Source: Hephaestia caeni (GTDB lineage Bacteria; Pseudomonadota; Alphaproteobacteria; Sphingomonadales; Sphingomonadaceae). From it: a DNA stretch of 64,000 bases. Both the position numbers and the translations under genes were made by a program. Positions 22,617 through 32,304 of the stretch are shown in pieces. The first letter of the stretch is position 1; each line of letters begins with the position of its first letter. The stretch is taken from positions 806,001 to 870,000 of the forward strand of contig NZ_QXDC01000004.1 of NCBI RefSeq assembly GCF_003550065.1. Reading direction: 5' to 3'. The notes below the pieces were generated by a model, which made no database searches, was not told the DNA's origin, and saw only the letters and a program-made list of their open reading frames with translations.

Positions 22617-23719
22617 CAGATCCACCCGATCCAGGTGAAGAAGACGGCGAAGAACGCATCGAGCACGATCACCAGGAAGATCGCCTGCACCACCGCGCTG
22701 GTGGTGCGCAGCCCGACCTGCTCGGCATCCGATTCGACGAGCATGCCCTGGAAGCAGCCCGCGATGGCGATGATCGCGCCGAACACCGGTGCCTTGACCA
22801 GCCCGACATAGAGATCGGTGATCGGCACCACTTCGCGCAGACGCTGGACGAAAGTGACGGGCGGAATACCCAGCGACACCCAGCACAGCAAACCGCCGCC
22901 GATGATTGCCACCAGCGACGCGTAGAAGCCCAACAGCGGCATCAGGATGATCGCCGAGATCGTGCGCGGCAGCACCAGCGCTTCCATCGGCGACACGCCG
23001 ATCGTGCGCATCGCGTCGATTTCCTCGGTCAGCTTCATCGTGCCGAGTTGCGCCGCGAACGCCGAGCCCGAACGCCCCGCGACCATGATCGCGGTCATCA
23101 GCACGCCCAGTTCGCGCAGCGTGATGCGGCCGATCAGGTTGATCGTCAGCGCTTCCGCACCGAACTGGCGCAACTGCACCGCGCCCTGCTGCGCGATCAC
23201 GATCCCGATCAGGAAGCTCATCAGCCCGATGATGCCGAGCGCCGACACGCCCACCACCTCGAACCGGTGGACCGTCGCGTTGAAACGGAAACGGCGCGGG
23301 TCGCGCACCACGTTCCAGAACGCGATCGTCGTCGCGCCGAGGAAGCCGAGCAGGCCGTAGAGCGTCGTCAGGCTGACGACGACGGCATCGCCGATTTCGC
23401 CCAGCACGCGGGTGAAGGGAGTCGGCGGCGGTGCCCGCGCCGCGACGGGCGCATCGGCCGCGCTCACCTGATCGAGGAGGTATCGGCCGTCGGCATCGAG
23501 ACCGGTGATCTCGGCATCATGCTCGGTCGCGAATCGGTGGATCAGCCATGCGCCGACCGTATCGATATGGTCGATCCCGCTCATATCGAGCCGATCGACC
23601 GCGCCTTCGTAGCTATGCAGTCGATCGGGAAGGTCGCCGATCGACGCAAGCGCGAGCGTGCCGGAGAAGCGGAGCGTGCCATCCCGATCGGCTGGAGTGA
23701 AGGCAGCAGGCGCGGTCAT
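22616..23719 (-). CDS. mlaE: MlaE-family permease with N-terminal STAS domain
   Basis: This 367-residue protein is the inner-membrane subunit of the transporter. Residues about 1-90 form a STAS-like domain (GTLRFSGTLALASIGDLPDR, DRLDMSGIDHIDTVGAWLIH), which in E. coli is the separate protein MlaB. The permease part has five to six membrane segments with LIGIVIAQQGAVQLRQFGAE, LRELGVLMTAIMVAGRSGSA, FAAQLGTMKLTEEIDAMRTI and LVESDAEQVGLRTTSAVV. It is the first gene of the operon. Fusion of STAS and permease is common in this group. Confidence 0.93.
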   Translation of the reverse strand: MTAPAAFTPADRDGTLRFSGTLALASIGDLPDRLHSYEGAVDRLDMSGIDHIDTVGAWLIHRFATEHDAEITGLDADGRYLLDQVSAADAPVAARAPPPTPFTRVLGEIGDAVVVSLTTLYGLLGFLGATTIAFWNVVRDPRRFRFNATVHRFEVVGVSALGIIGLMSFLIGIVIAQQGAVQLRQFGAEALTINLIGRITLRELGVLMTAIMVAGRSGSAFAAQLGTMKLTEEIDAMRTIGVSPMEALVLPRTISAIILMPLLGFYASLVAIIGGGLLCWVSLGIPPVTFVQRLREVVPITDLYVGLVKAPVFGAIIAIAGCFQGMLVESDAEQVGLRTTSAVVQAIFLVIVLDAFFAVFFTWIGWI

Positions 23720-23781
23720 TGCTGCCTCATGTGGTGCAAAGTGGCTGGATCGGCAAGCCGATAGCGGCTTATGGGACCATC

Positions 23782-24456
23782 ATGCAGCGCCTCGCCATCT
23801 ACGACATGGATCGCACGATCACCCATGCCCCCACTTGGACGCCGTTCCTGTGGGGGACGATGCGCCGCCACGCGCCCTGGCGGATGATCCTGGTGCCCGC
23901 CGCCGTCATCGCCGCGTTCGGCTATCTCGCGCGGGTGATCGATCGCGCGCGGCTCAAGCAGACGATGCAGCGGCTGCTGCTGGGCGGATCGCTGGCCCCC
24001 GAGGCCGTGGAGGCGGCAGCCGAGGCGTTCGCCGAGCGTGTGACCGCGACCGGCGTGTTCGCCGGCGCACGCGAACGGATCGCGGCCGATCGCGCCGCCG
24101 GATACCGGCTGGTGATGGCGACCGCGTCGTACCGATTCTATGTCGGCGCGATCGCCGACCGGCTCGGCTTCGACGACGTGATCGCGACCGAAGCCGAGAT
24201 CGACGAGACCGGGCGGCTCTACGCGAGGATGGTCGGCGACAACGTCTACGGCCCCGCCAAGCTTGCCGCGATCGAGGCGTGGCTGGCGCGCGAGGGCATC
24301 GATCGCGCGGATTGCCACATCCGCTTCTATTCGGATCATGTCTCCGACGCGCCGGTGCTGGGCTGGGCCGACGAACCGTTCGCGGTCAACGCGCACGGGC
24401 CGCTGCGCGCGCTCGCCCGAAAGCGCGGCTGGCCGATCGTCGATTGGGAACGGTAA
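23782..24456 (+). CDS. HAD-superfamily (subfamily IB-like) phosphatase
   Basis: This 224-residue hydrolase has motif I in AIYDMDRTITHAPTWTPFLW (nucleophile and acid/base Asp), motif II in VMATASYRFYVGA and motif IV in IRFYSDHVSDAPVL. Two hydrophobic helices after motif I (WRMILVPAAVIAAFGYLAR) suggest a cap with membrane association. It resembles phosphoserine-phosphatase-like lipid phosphatases; the substrate is unknown. I set the start at ATG 23782, because the catalytic motif begins seven residues later. It is divergent from the mla operon with 62 bases between starts. Confidence 0.85.
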   Translation: MQRLAIYDMDRTITHAPTWTPFLWGTMRRHAPWRMILVPAAVIAAFGYLARVIDRARLKQTMQRLLLGGSLAPEAVEAAAEAFAERVTATGVFAGARERIAADRAAGYRLVMATASYRFYVGAIADRLGFDDVIATEAEIDETGRLYARMVGDNVYGPAKLAAIEAWLAREGIDRADCHIRFYSDHVSDAPVLGWADEPFAVNAHGPLRALARKRGWPIVDWER

Positions 24457-24520
24457 ACAGCGTTCGCACGTGCCCTGCTCCTGCGACAGCAGGAGCCCGG
24501 GAGATGACCCGATTCGCCTA

Positions 24521-25780
24521 TCAGAGCGCAACATCGACCGTGTGAATGACAAGGCCGACCAGCCCGCCCACCAGCGTGCCGTTGACGCGGATATATTGCA
24601 GATCGCGCCCGACCGCATTTTCGAGCCGGTCGGTGATCGTACGCGCATCCCAGCCGCGCACCGTTTCCGACACCAGCCGGACGATCCCGTCGCCGTAATC
24701 GGCGGCGATCCCGACCGCGGCGCGGCGCACGAAGCGGTTGATCGTCGCGCGCAGTTTATCGTCGTGCTGGAGCGTCTCGCCCAACTGGCGCAGCGCCTCC
24801 CCGAATTGGCCCGCGAGCGCGTCATTGGGATCGCGCACGAGCCCGATCAGGCCGCGCCGCATCTGTTCCCACATGCTCATCCACCAGCGCTCGATCGCAG
24901 GGTTATCGAGCATTTCCGCCTTCAACCGGAAAACCCGATCGCGCATTTCGGGATCGTGCTGGAGATCGAACGCGAGTTCGGCGAGGCTGTCTTCGATCTT
25001 GAGCCGCAGCGGATGCCCGGGATCGTCGGCCATCTCGCCGAGCAAGCGATCGAGCGCGTCGATGATCTTGTTGGCGATCGTCTCGTCGAGCCCGGTCCAG
25101 CGCAGGATCGACCCCGACCGTTCGTGGACCATCGATCGGATCAGCGCCTCGTTGCGCTCCAGCAGCGCGTTCGCCCAGCGGATGCCCGCATCGAGGAGCG
25201 GGACGTGCCGATCCTCCTTCATCGCCGCCTTGAGCGCCCGGCCGAGCGTGGGCGCGGCGTTGATCTCGCGCAGGCGCCCCGCCAGCGCGCCCTTGACCAT
25301 GCCGCCCAGCCGTTCCTGATCGAGCGATTCGAGCACATCGGCGATGAGGCGCGAGGCGCCGCGCCACAGCCGGCCGCGCTCGGGCGGGGCGGCGAGGAAC
25401 TTGCCGATCGCCGCGGCGATATCGACGCGCCGCATCCGCCGCGCGACGACGGCGGGGGTCAGGAAATTGGCGCGCAGGAACGAGGCGAGCGTGGTGCCGA
25501 TCCGATCCTTGTTCCGCGGCACGATCGCCGTATGCGGGATCGGCAGCCCGAGCGGATGGCGGAACAAGGCGGTGACCGCGAACCAATCGGCGAGCCCGCC
25601 CACCATCGCCGCCTCGGCGAAGCTCCGCAGATAGCCGAGGCCTGGATGCGCAGGCTCGAACGCGCGCGCGACGAAGAACAGCGCCGCCATCAGGACGAGC
25701 AGCCCCGTCGCGATCACCCGCATCCGCACGAGCCCCGGAGGGGCGGTATCCGACGGCAAGGGGCGGGCGATACGATTCAT
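24521..25780 (-). CDS. DUF445 (YjiN-like) membrane protein
   Basis: This 419-residue protein has an N-terminal membrane segment (VIATGLLVLMAALFFVARAF), the conserved block AEAAMVGGLADWFAVTALFR with HPLGLPIPHTAIVPRNKDRI, a long helical middle and a final membrane helix (TLVGGLVGLVIHTVDVAL). These are the hallmarks of DUF445, whose function is unknown; some members have been linked to membrane organisation or stress. The start is ATG 25780; the frame is open further upstream, but that part overlaps the end of the RND gene and lacks family sequence. It lies 43 bases downstream of the RND gene, so read-through is possible. Confidence 0.87.
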   Translation of the reverse strand: MNRIARPLPSDTAPPGLVRMRVIATGLLVLMAALFFVARAFEPAHPGLGYLRSFAEAAMVGGLADWFAVTALFRHPLGLPIPHTAIVPRNKDRIGTTLASFLRANFLTPAVVARRMRRVDIAAAIGKFLAAPPERGRLWRGASRLIADVLESLDQERLGGMVKGALAGRLREINAAPTLGRALKAAMKEDRHVPLLDAGIRWANALLERNEALIRSMVHERSGSILRWTGLDETIANKIIDALDRLLGEMADDPGHPLRLKIEDSLAELAFDLQHDPEMRDRVFRLKAEMLDNPAIERWWMSMWEQMRRGLIGLVRDPNDALAGQFGEALRQLGETLQHDDKLRATINRFVRRAAVGIAADYGDGIVRLVSETVRGWDARTITDRLENAVGRDLQYIRVNGTLVGGLVGLVIHTVDVAL

Positions 25781-25823
25781 CACCGAAACAATCCCCGAAG
25801 CCGAGGATTGTTCAAGTGATTCG

Positions 25824-28800
25824 TCATTCCGCCGGCTGTGGTTCCTCGTCGTCACCGCGATAGCCGATCGCCCCGCGCCGGCCCGGCAGTGCCGGCCCGC
25901 CGTGGTGATCGATCGCGGCCGGCTCGTCATCGCCGGGACGATAGGTGAGCAGACGACGGCCGAGCTTGGGCCCGATCCAGCGCTCGACCCCGACCGCGAG
26001 GCTGAAGGTCGCCGGCACGATCAGCAGCGTGAGCAGCGTCGACAGCGCGAGCCCGCCGATCACGGTGATGCCCATCGGCGCGCGCCAGCTATTGTCGCCG
26101 GTCAAGGAGATCGCGGTCGGGATCATGCCCGCGATCATCGCCACCGTCGTCATCACGATCGGCTGCGCGCGCTTGTGGCCGGCATCGATGATCGCGGTCA
26201 GGATGTCGACGCCCTTGCTCATTTCCTCGAGCGCGAAATCGATCAGCAGGATCGAGTTCTTGGCGACGATTCCGAGCAGCATCAGCAACCCGATGAACAC
26301 CGGCATCGACAGCGCGCTGCCCGTCACCGCCAGCGCGAGCAAGCCGCCGAGCGGCGCCAGCAGCAACGAGCCCATGTTGACGAACGGCGGCAGGAAGCGG
26401 CGATAGAGCAGCACCAACACCGCGAACACCAGGAAAGTGCCCGAAATCACCGCGATGATGAAGTTCTTGATCATCTCGGCCTGCCATTTCTGCTGGCCGA
26501 CGCTCATCTCGTGCACGCCGAGCGGCAGGTTCTTCATCAGCGGCAGGTTGTGGATATCCTGCATCGCGACGCCGCTGACGATGCCTTGCGCCAGATCGGC
26601 GCCGATCGTGAGCTGGCGCTGCTGGTTGAGGCGCTCGATCTTGGTCGGGCCGGCGCCGAAGCCGATATCGGCGACCACGCGCAGCGGCACCGATCCGCCG
26701 GATTGCGTGGTGACCGGCAGGTTCTCGATCGTCGACAGCCGCTCGCGCGCGCTTTCCGACAGCGCGACGCGGATCGGAATCTGACGATCGGAGAGCGAGA
26801 AGCGCGCGCTGTTCTGATCGATATCGCCCAGCGTCGCGATGCGGATCGCGCTCGACATCGCTGCGGTCGTCACGCCGAGATCGGCGGCGAGATCCATGCG
26901 CGGGCGGATGACGATCTCAGGCCGCTGGAGGTCGCCGGTGATGCGCGGCGCGACCACGGTCTTCAACTTCGCCATCTGGTTGACGAGCTTGAGCGCGGTC
27001 TCGTTGAGAAGTTTGGGATCCTCGCCGCCGAGCACGATCGTCAGGTCGCGCCCGCTCGACCCCCAGCCGCCTTGCGACTGGAAATTGACGCGCGCATCGG
27101 CGATCTTGTTGAGTTCGGGCGCGAGGCCGCGTTCGAACTGGACGGAGGTGATCTCGCGATCGTCCGCAAGCTGCGCAGTGACGCGGCCCGAGCCGACGAA
27201 GCTGCGCTGATAGACCGAGGTCACGATCTTCTGTTCACGCAGCAGATGCGCCACGCGATCGACGACCGCCTGCGTCTGCTCGAGCGTGGTGCCGGGCACC
27301 ATCTCGACGCGTACCGTGCTCGAATCGTCGTCCTGCTCGGGCTGGAACTGCTTGGGCAGCACGCCGAACATCACGATCGTCAGCAGGAAAGAGGCAAGAC
27401 CGAGGCCGAGCACCCAGATCCGGTGATCGCGAAAGCGCGCGCGCACCCGGCCGAAGAAGCCCCGCCCCGCCGCGCGCGCCTTGGCGACGCGCGAATCGAG
27501 CGTCCAGCGCAGGATCTTCATGTAGGCGTCCATCATCCAGCCTTCGCCGTGCTTGGCGTGGCCGAACGATTTCAGGAAATAGGCAGCGATCATCGGCGTC
27601 ACGAGGCGCGCGACCGCAAGGCTCATCAACACCGAGATGACGACGGTAAGGCCGAAATTCTTGAAGAACTGGCCCGAGACGCCCGGCATCAGCCCGACCG
27701 GCAGGAACACCGCGACGATCGACATGGTGGTGGCGAGCACCGCCAGGCCGATTTCGTCGGCCGCGTCGATCGAGGCCTGATACGCGCTTTTGCCCATGCG
27801 CATGTGGCGCACGATATTCTCGATCTCGACGATCGCGTCGTCGACCAGCACCCCCGCCACCAGACTCAAGGCGAGCAATGTCATCTGGTTGAGGTTGAAC
27901 CCCATCATCTCGATGAACCAGAAACTGGGGATCGCCGACAAGGGGATAGCAAGCGCCGAGATCAGCGTCGCGCGCCAATCGCGCAGGAACAGGAACACGA
28001 CGACGACCGCGAGGAACGCGCCCTCGATCATCGCGTCGATCGCGCTCGCATATTGCTCCTCGGCGTATTTGGCGTTGTTGTAGAGGAGCTGGAACTGGAT
28101 CTTGGGATTGCGTGTCTGGAGATCCTTCAGCTTCTCGACCGCGCCGTGATAGACGGTGACGTCCGACGACCCCTTGGCGCGCTGGATATCGAAGCTCACC
28201 ACCTGCCGGCCGTTGATCGCCGACGATGAGGTGCGTTCGGCATAGAGATCCTTGACCTCGCCGATATCGGCGAGCTTGACCGTCCGCCCATCGCCGACCG
28301 CGATCTGCGTCTGGCCGAGATCGTAGGCGGTCTGCGCATTGCCCAGCACGCGCACCGCCTGTTCGGACCCCGCGATCTCGGCCTTGCCGCCCGCGGCGTT
28401 GAGATTGACCTGGCGGAGCTGCTGGTTGACCGCGCTCGCCGTCAACCCTTGCGCCTGGAGCTTCGCGGGATCGAGAATGACGCGAATCTCACGGCTGACC
28501 CCGCCGTTGCGATTGACGCCCGCCATGCCGGGGACAGAGAGCAATTCCTTGGCGACGTCGTTGTCGATGTACCAGCTCAGCTCCTCGATCGTCATGTCGG
28601 TCGCGATCGCGGAGAAGCTGGCGAGATCGTTGTTGGTCGTGTCGACGCGGCCGATCTGCGGTTCGAGGATGCCGTCGGGCAGGTCGCTCCTGATCTGCTG
28701 AACCGCGCTGCGCACATCCTCGACCGCGCGATCGATCGGGGTGCCGATATCAAGCTGGATCACCGTTTCCGACTGGCCTTCGGTGACCGTCGAATTGATC

Positions 28801-29045
28801 TCGTCGATACCCGGCAGGCTGCGCACCGCCGATTCGACGCGCTGGGTGATCTGCGTCTCCATTTCCGACGGCGCCGCGCCCGGCTGCGAGATGACGACCC
28901 AGACGATCGGGAAATCGATATCGGGCTGGTTGTTGACGTCCATCCGCATGAAGCTGACGATCCCCGCCAGCGTCAACGCAACGAACAGGACGATCGACGG
29001 AACCGGGTTCCGGATCGACCAGGCGGAGATGTTGCGGAAGCTCAT
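25824..29045 (-). CDS. RND-family multidrug efflux permease
   Basis: This 1073-residue inner-membrane proton/drug antiporter has the full hydrophobe/amphiphile efflux (HAE1-like) plan: N-terminal TM1 in [20 protein letters not shown], two large periplasmic loops, 12 membrane segments and the proton-relay Asp pair in [37 protein letters not shown] and [20 protein letters not shown] are typical. It pairs with the adaptor gene 12 bases upstream. No outer-membrane channel gene is nearby, so it probably uses a shared TolC. The C-terminus is long and Pro/Gly/charged ([15 protein letters not shown]). Confidence 0.94.
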   Translation of the reverse strand: MSFRNISAWSIRNPVPSIVLFVALTLAGIVSFMRMDVNNQPDIDFPIVWVVISQPGAAPSEMETQITQRVESAVRSLPGIDEINSTVTEGQSETVIQLDIGTPIDRAVEDVRSAVQQIRSDLPDGILEPQIGRVDTTNNDLASFSAIATDMTIEELSWYIDNDVAKELLSVPGMAGVNRNGGVSREIRVILDPAKLQAQGLTASAVNQQLRQVNLNAAGGKAEIAGSEQAVRVLGNAQTAYDLGQTQIAVGDGRTVKLADIGEVKDLYAERTSSSAINGRQVVSFDIQRAKGSSDVTVYHGAVEKLKDLQTRNPKIQFQLLYNNAKYAEEQYASAIDAMIEGAFLAVVVVFLFLRDWRATLISALAIPLSAIPSFWFIEMMGFNLNQMTLLALSLVAGVLVDDAIVEIENIVRHMRMGKSAYQASIDAADEIGLAVLATTMSIVAVFLPVGLMPGVSGQFFKNFGLTVVISVLMSLAVARLVTPMIAAYFLKSFGHAKHGEGWMMDAYMKILRWTLDSRVAKARAAGRGFFGRVRARFRDHRIWVLGLGLASFLLTIVMFGVLPKQFQPEQDDDSSTVRVEMVPGTTLEQTQAVVDRVAHLLREQKIVTSVYQRSFVGSGRVTAQLADDREITSVQFERGLAPELNKIADARVNFQSQGGWGSSGRDLTIVLGGEDPKLLNETALKLVNQMAKLKTVVAPRITGDLQRPEIVIRPRMDLAADLGVTTAAMSSAIRIATLGDIDQNSARFSLSDRQIPIRVALSESARERLSTIENLPVTTQSGGSVPLRVVADIGFGAGPTKIERLNQQRQLTIGADLAQGIVSGVAMQDIHNLPLMKNLPLGVHEMSVGQQKWQAEMIKNFIIAVISGTFLVFAVLVLLYRRFLPPFVNMGSLLLAPLGGLLALAVTGSALSMPVFIGLLMLLGIVAKNSILLIDFALEEMSKGVDILTAIIDAGHKRAQPIVMTTVAMIAGMIPTAISLTGDNSWRAPMGITVIGGLALSTLLTLLIVPATFSLAVGVERWIGPKLGRRLLTYRPGDDEPAAIDHHGGPALPGRRGAIGYRGDDEEPQPAE

Positions 29046-29057
29046 GGGCTGGAGTCC

Positions 29058-30257
29058 TTAGCTCGCACGCTTCTGGAGGACCGGTTTCACCTTGTCGCCG
29101 GGATTGAGGAAGGCGCCCGCCGAAACCACGACGCGCTCGCTGCCGTCGAGCCCGCCGGCGATCGCGACGCCCGCGTCGGAGACCTCGCCGGTGGTAACGT
29201 TGCGGCGGACCACCTTGTCGTCCTTGTCGACGATATAGACGTAATTCTGCCCGCCCTCGCTCTGGACGGCCGATTCGGGAAGCAACGGCGCCTGGTTCGA
29301 GCCGGCGATGATCCGCGCCGTGGCGAAGCCGCCGGGCCGGAGCGCGGGCGCGTAGCTGAGCGCGATGCGCGCGATGCCCTGGCGCGTCTGCGGATCGATC
29401 ACCGACGAAATCTGCCAGATCTGGCCCTTGAACTGCTCGTCGGTTCCCACCGGCGTTACCGTCGCGGGCACCCCGACCGACAGCCGCGTGAGATCGGATT
29501 CGGCGAGCTTCGCCTGCATTTCCATCTGGCCGCCGAGCGCGACCCGGAACAGCACGCCGCTGCCCGCGCTCACGATCTGGCCCGGCTCGACGTCGCGGGT
29601 CAGCACCAGCCCCGCCGCGGGCGCCCGGATATCGAGCCGGCCGTTACGGGCCTGCGTCTCGGCGAGCGATGCCTTGGCGACGTTGACGCGCGCGACCGCA
29701 GCATCGCGCGTGGCGGTCTTGCTGTCGATATCGGCCTGCGAGATGAAGCCGCGCGAGACGAGCTGCTTCGCGCGATCGAGATCGGCCTGGGCGAGCTTGG
29801 CATCGGCCTCGGCGACGCGAACCTGTGCGGCGAGCGACGCCGCGGTTTCGGATTGGACCGAGCGATCGACCGTCGCGAGCACCTGACCCGCCTTCACCCA
29901 GGTGCCGGCGTCGACCAGCACGCGCGTGACGCGACCGCCCTCACCCGCGACCCCGACCGGCATCTCGCGGCGCGCGGCGATCGTACCGGTCGCCGAGATG
30001 TCGCGGACGATCGTGTTGCTGCCGGGCTGCATGACGGTGACCGTCGGAATTTGGCTGCTCGGATCGCTCGCGCCGAACGGCTGGTCGGTCGGCTTCGAAT
30101 GGCCGAGCGCAAGATAGCCGACCACGAGCACCACCGCGGCCGCGACGATGACGTATACCAGCCAGCGACGGCGGCGCCCGCCTTCGCTCATGTCCGGCAA
30201 CGCATAGCGCTCCGCCTCGCCGACGCCCCCCGATTCGTAGTTCATGTGCTGCGTCAC
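29058..30257 (-). CDS. RND efflux periplasmic adaptor (membrane fusion protein)
   Basis: This 399-residue adaptor bridges the RND pump and an outer-membrane channel. It has a cytoplasmic N-terminus, a membrane anchor (RRWLVYVIVAAAVVLVVGYL), lipoyl half-motifs (GRVTRVLVDAGTWVKAGQ and GRLDIRAPAAGLVLTRDVEP), an alpha-helical hairpin between them, and a beta-barrel domain (MQAKLAESDLTRLSVGVPAT). GTG 30257 is taken as start; ATG 30245 is the alternative. It is first in the two-gene operon with the permease. Confidence 0.92.
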   Translation of the reverse strand: MTQHMNYESGGVGEAERYALPDMSEGGRRRRWLVYVIVAAAVVLVVGYLALGHSKPTDQPFGASDPSSQIPTVTVMQPGSNTIVRDISATGTIAARREMPVGVAGEGGRVTRVLVDAGTWVKAGQVLATVDRSVQSETAASLAAQVRVAEADAKLAQADLDRAKQLVSRGFISQADIDSKTATRDAAVARVNVAKASLAETQARNGRLDIRAPAAGLVLTRDVEPGQIVSAGSGVLFRVALGGQMEMQAKLAESDLTRLSVGVPATVTPVGTDEQFKGQIWQISSVIDPQTRQGIARIALSYAPALRPGGFATARIIAGSNQAPLLPESAVQSEGGQNYVYIVDKDDKVVRRNVTTGEVSDAGVAIAGGLDGSERVVVSAGAFLNPGDKVKPVLQKRAS

Positions 30258-30298
30258 TTTCCCGTCCCGGCCATGCTGCCGTTTTTGTCGAGCGGTGT

Positions 30299-30325
30299 AT
30301 TATAGAAATATATCACCGACCTCAA
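30299..30325 (-). promoter_or_regulatory. Candidate promoter of the RND efflux operon
   Basis: On the minus strand a perfect TATAAT (30304-30299) is preceded 15 bases upstream by TTGAGG (30325-30320); CTTGAG gives a 16-base spacer. It lies about 42 bases before the adaptor start. A 7-base inverted repeat ATGCGTC/GACGCAT (30385-30402) further upstream could be an operator. The rest of the gene-free stretch 30258-30625 holds a type-C palindrome and another inverted repeat; I see no gene in it. Confidence 0.45.
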
Positions 30326-30405
30326 GCGGTCGTGTGCGCTTTTTTTGTTCATCCAGCGTGAACGAAACCTGAGCGCGTTTGATAATGCGTCTTTCGACGC
30401 ATGGG

Positions 30406-30482
30406 GGCGCCGACCCGCTCCCTCACCCGGCCACCCAACAGTGTATTCTATGGGTGGTCGGGTGAGGGAGCGGGCCGGCGCC
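30406..30482. repeat. Type-C palindrome (copy 2)
   Basis: The arms GGCGCCGACCCGCTCCCTCA...CCGGCCACCCA and TGGGTGGTCGGGTGAGGGAG...CCGGCGCC flank a loop with CAGTGTATTCTA. It is slightly diverged from the other copies, but arm changes are largely compensated on the other side. Confidence 0.88.
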
Positions 30483-30529
30483 GCCTGGAAAATCGCCCTT
30501 CCGCGATGTCCCAAACAGCCTCGCGCAAG

Positions 30530-30549
30530 CCGTTACTTGGAAGTAACGG
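30530..30549. promoter_or_regulatory. 20-base inverted repeat, candidate operator
   Basis: CCGTTACTT-GG-AAGTAACGG has perfect 9-base arms about a 2-base centre and sits 77 bases before the GlsB-like gene start. The size and AT-richer core resemble TetR- or MarR-type operators. It could serve the downstream gene or, less likely, the divergent efflux operon. Confidence 0.45.
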
Positions 30550-30625
30550 TTGCAATGCGCCTTGGTTGCCGCGAGGATGTGCGCCGTCGTTCCTGAGGGG
30601 GTGCGGCAACAGGGGAGCCGGATCG

Positions 30626-30892
30626 ATGCCCGAGCGCTCGATGCTGGAATGGGTGCTGATCGGCACTGTCGTGGGCGTGATCGCGCGGCTGCTGATGCCA
30701 GGTCGCGATCCGGGCGGTTTCGCCGTCGCGATCCTGATCGCCATCGTCGGCGCGATGTTCGGCGGCATGATCGCCCAGATGCTCGGCTGGCCGATCGGCG
30801 AGGGCTGGGGCAACGACATTGCCGCCGGGGTCGGCGCATTGGCGCTGATGCTCGCCTATCGCTGGGTTCTGGCGCGCCGCACCAGCCACTGA
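30626..30892 (+). CDS. GlsB/YeaQ/YmgE-family stress-response membrane protein (copy 1)
   Basis: This 88-residue protein has three membrane helices (EWVLIGTVVGVIARLLMPG, GFAVAILIAIVGAMFGGMIA, IAAGVGALALMLAYRWVL) with the family's Gly-rich packing and a basic loop PGRDPGG, formerly called transglycosylase-associated protein. AGGGGAG lies eight bases before ATG 30626. The precise role is unknown; homologues are induced by stress. A second family member is 0.9 kb downstream on the other strand. The candidate operator at 30530 suggests dedicated control. Confidence 0.85.
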   Translation: MPERSMLEWVLIGTVVGVIARLLMPGRDPGGFAVAILIAIVGAMFGGMIAQMLGWPIGEGWGNDIAAGVGALALMLAYRWVLARRTSH

Positions 30893-30927
30893 GAACGCGT
30901 TCTGGTAAAGCTGCCTTTCAGCGCAAT

Positions 30928-30953
30928 GCGGCCCCGGCCCACTCCCCCACCCG
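30928..30953. repeat. Half of a type-C palindrome
   Basis: GCGGCCCCGGCCCACTCCCC followed by CACCCG matches the left arm of the type-C repeats, but no loop or right arm follows. It appears to be a decayed or truncated copy. Confidence 0.6.
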
Positions 30954-31017
30954 CCGTTCAGCGCAGGTTGTGCGCGCCGCGCCATCATATCCACAGCTTT
31001 ACCCAGGAGAATATTTC

Positions 31018-31743
31018 ATGCGCCGTACCGCCATCGCCCTTGCCGCCGCACCGCTCGCCGCCATGCCGGCAGCCGCACAGACGCCCCCCGCCGCCACGCC
31101 CGCCATCCTGCCCGACGGCACGCTGCTCGACGTGAACGCCGAGGGCAAGAGCACCCGCGTCCCCGATCTCGCCACGATCCGTGCCGGCGTCGTGACGCAG
31201 GCCGCGACCGCCGCGGCGGCGCTGAGCGAGAATGCCGCGCGCATGGATCGCGTGCTCGCCGCGCTGAAGGGAGCCGGCGTCGCCGCGCGCGATATCGCGA
31301 CCGCCAATGTGCAATTGTCGCCGCAATATCGGTATGGCGAGAACCAGCCGCCGGTCATTACCGGCTATCAGGCGACCAATTCGGTCTCGATCCGCTTCCG
31401 GGATATCGCCAAGAGCGGCACGATCCTCGATACGCTGGTCAAGCAGGGCGCCAACCAGATCGACGGCCCCAATCTCTCGCTCGACAACCCCGATGCCGCG
31501 CTCGACGAAGCGCGCGCCGATGCCGTCAAGCGCGCCCGCGCGCGTGCCGAGCTATACGCCAGTGCCGCGGGGCTCACGGTCTCACGCATCGTCTCGATCA
31601 GCGAGAGCGGGAGCAATGCCGGCTATCCGCCGCCGCGCCCGGTGATGTACGCCGCGCGCGCAGAGGCCGCGGCCGACACCGCGATCGTCCCCGGCGAAAC
31701 CGACATCACCGTCAATCTCCAGGTGCGCTTCCTGCTCAAATGA
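31018..31743 (+). CDS. SIMPL-domain (DUF541) exported protein
   Basis: This 241-residue protein has a signal peptide (RRTAIALAAAPLAAMPAAAQ, cleavage likely after AAAQ) and a SIMPL domain: LDVNAEGKSTRVPDLATIRA, MDRVLAALKGAGVAARDIAT, LSPQYRYGENQPPVITGYQA and DEARADAVKRARARAELYAS. SIMPL proteins are periplasmic and oligomeric; their function is poorly defined, with links to oxidative stress. AGGAGA precedes the ATG. It ends at a strong terminator shared with the convergent gene. Confidence 0.9.
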   Translation: MRRTAIALAAAPLAAMPAAAQTPPAATPAILPDGTLLDVNAEGKSTRVPDLATIRAGVVTQAATAAAALSENAARMDRVLAALKGAGVAARDIATANVQLSPQYRYGENQPPVITGYQATNSVSIRFRDIAKSGTILDTLVKQGANQIDGPNLSLDNPDAALDEARADAVKRARARAELYASAAGLTVSRIVSISESGSNAGYPPPRPVMYAARAEAAADTAIVPGETDITVNLQVRFLLK

Positions 31744-31746
31744 GAA

Positions 31747-31780
31747 AAGGCGCCGCCCGGTGATTGCCGGGCGGCGCCTT
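31747..31780. terminator. Terminator hairpin between convergent genes
   Basis: AAGGCGCCGCCCGG and its perfect complement CCGGGCGGCGCCTT flank a six-base loop TGATTG, three bases after the SIMPL stop and 30 bases before the end of the convergent gene. There is no long T run, but the AA/TT ends allow bidirectional use. Confidence 0.75.
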
Positions 31781-31810
31781 GATCGTGCGTCGCGATTGAC
31801 GCCGTTTCGG

Positions 31811-32074
31811 TCAGCGCACGCTGCCGCGCCGGATCAGATTGACGATGCCGAGCAGCACGACCGCGCCGACGAACGACCAGAACAGGCCCACGACGCTGAA
31901 AGTGGTCAAGGTGGCGCCCGATCCGAACAGGCCGCCGATCCAGTTGCCGACGAACGACCCGATCACACCGACGACGACATTGAGGATGATGCCCTGCTGC
32001 GCGTCCGTCCGCATCACAATGCTGGCGAGCCACCCGATGATCCCGCCCACGATGATGGCAATGATGATACCCAT
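31811..32074 (-). CDS. GlsB/YeaQ/YmgE-family membrane protein (copy 2)
   Basis: This 87-residue protein with three membrane helices, MGIIIAIIVGGIIGWLASIV, GIILNVVVGVIGSFVGNWIG and FWSFVGAVVLLGIVNLIRRG, matches the canonical family sequence more closely than copy 1 (IGWLAS, VMRTDAQQG). GGAGGGATGG lies upstream of ATG 32074. It is probably stress-inducible and monocistronic. Its gene is preceded by a type-C palindrome at 32202. Confidence 0.88.
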   Translation of the reverse strand: MGIIIAIIVGGIIGWLASIVMRTDAQQGIILNVVVGVIGSFVGNWIGGLFGSGATLTTFSVVGLFWSFVGAVVLLGIVNLIRRGSVR

Positions 32075-32201
32075 GAATCCATCCCTCCGTTCCTGGCCCG
32101 GTGTGACGCCGGGCTGTGGAGGGAAAGACTCGCGAACGGGCCAGTTTGTTCCGCAGGCGTTTTGGTTATCGTATAAGTCTCGCGACCTGTTCCGGTTGAG
32201 A

Positions 32202-32281
32202 CGGCACCGGCCCGTTCCCCCAGCCCATCACCCATGCAGTATAATGACTTGGGTGGCAGGGTGGGGAACGGGCCGGTGCCG
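32202..32281. repeat. Type-C palindrome (copy 3)
   Basis: CGGCACCGGCCCGTTCCCC...CATCACCCA and the complementary right arm TGGGTGGCAGGGTGGGGAACGGGCCGGTGCCG (in two parts) enclose GCAGTATAATGACT. Most of the divergence lies near the loop; C-to-T and G-to-A changes in the arms are mirrored, so pairing is kept. It lies between sciP copy 1 and the GlsB-like gene. Confidence 0.88.
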
Positions 32282-32304
32282 CTTCCACGTCAGTGGAACA
32301 AACC

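Noticed and set aside
25902-28229. Very long open frame on the plus strand opposite the RND permease (and another at 28449-30305 opposite the adaptor)
   Set aside because: The translations are Arg/His/Asp-rich low-complexity strings with no domain sense, and they mirror strongly coding minus-strand genes. High GC makes stop codons rare in such antisense frames.
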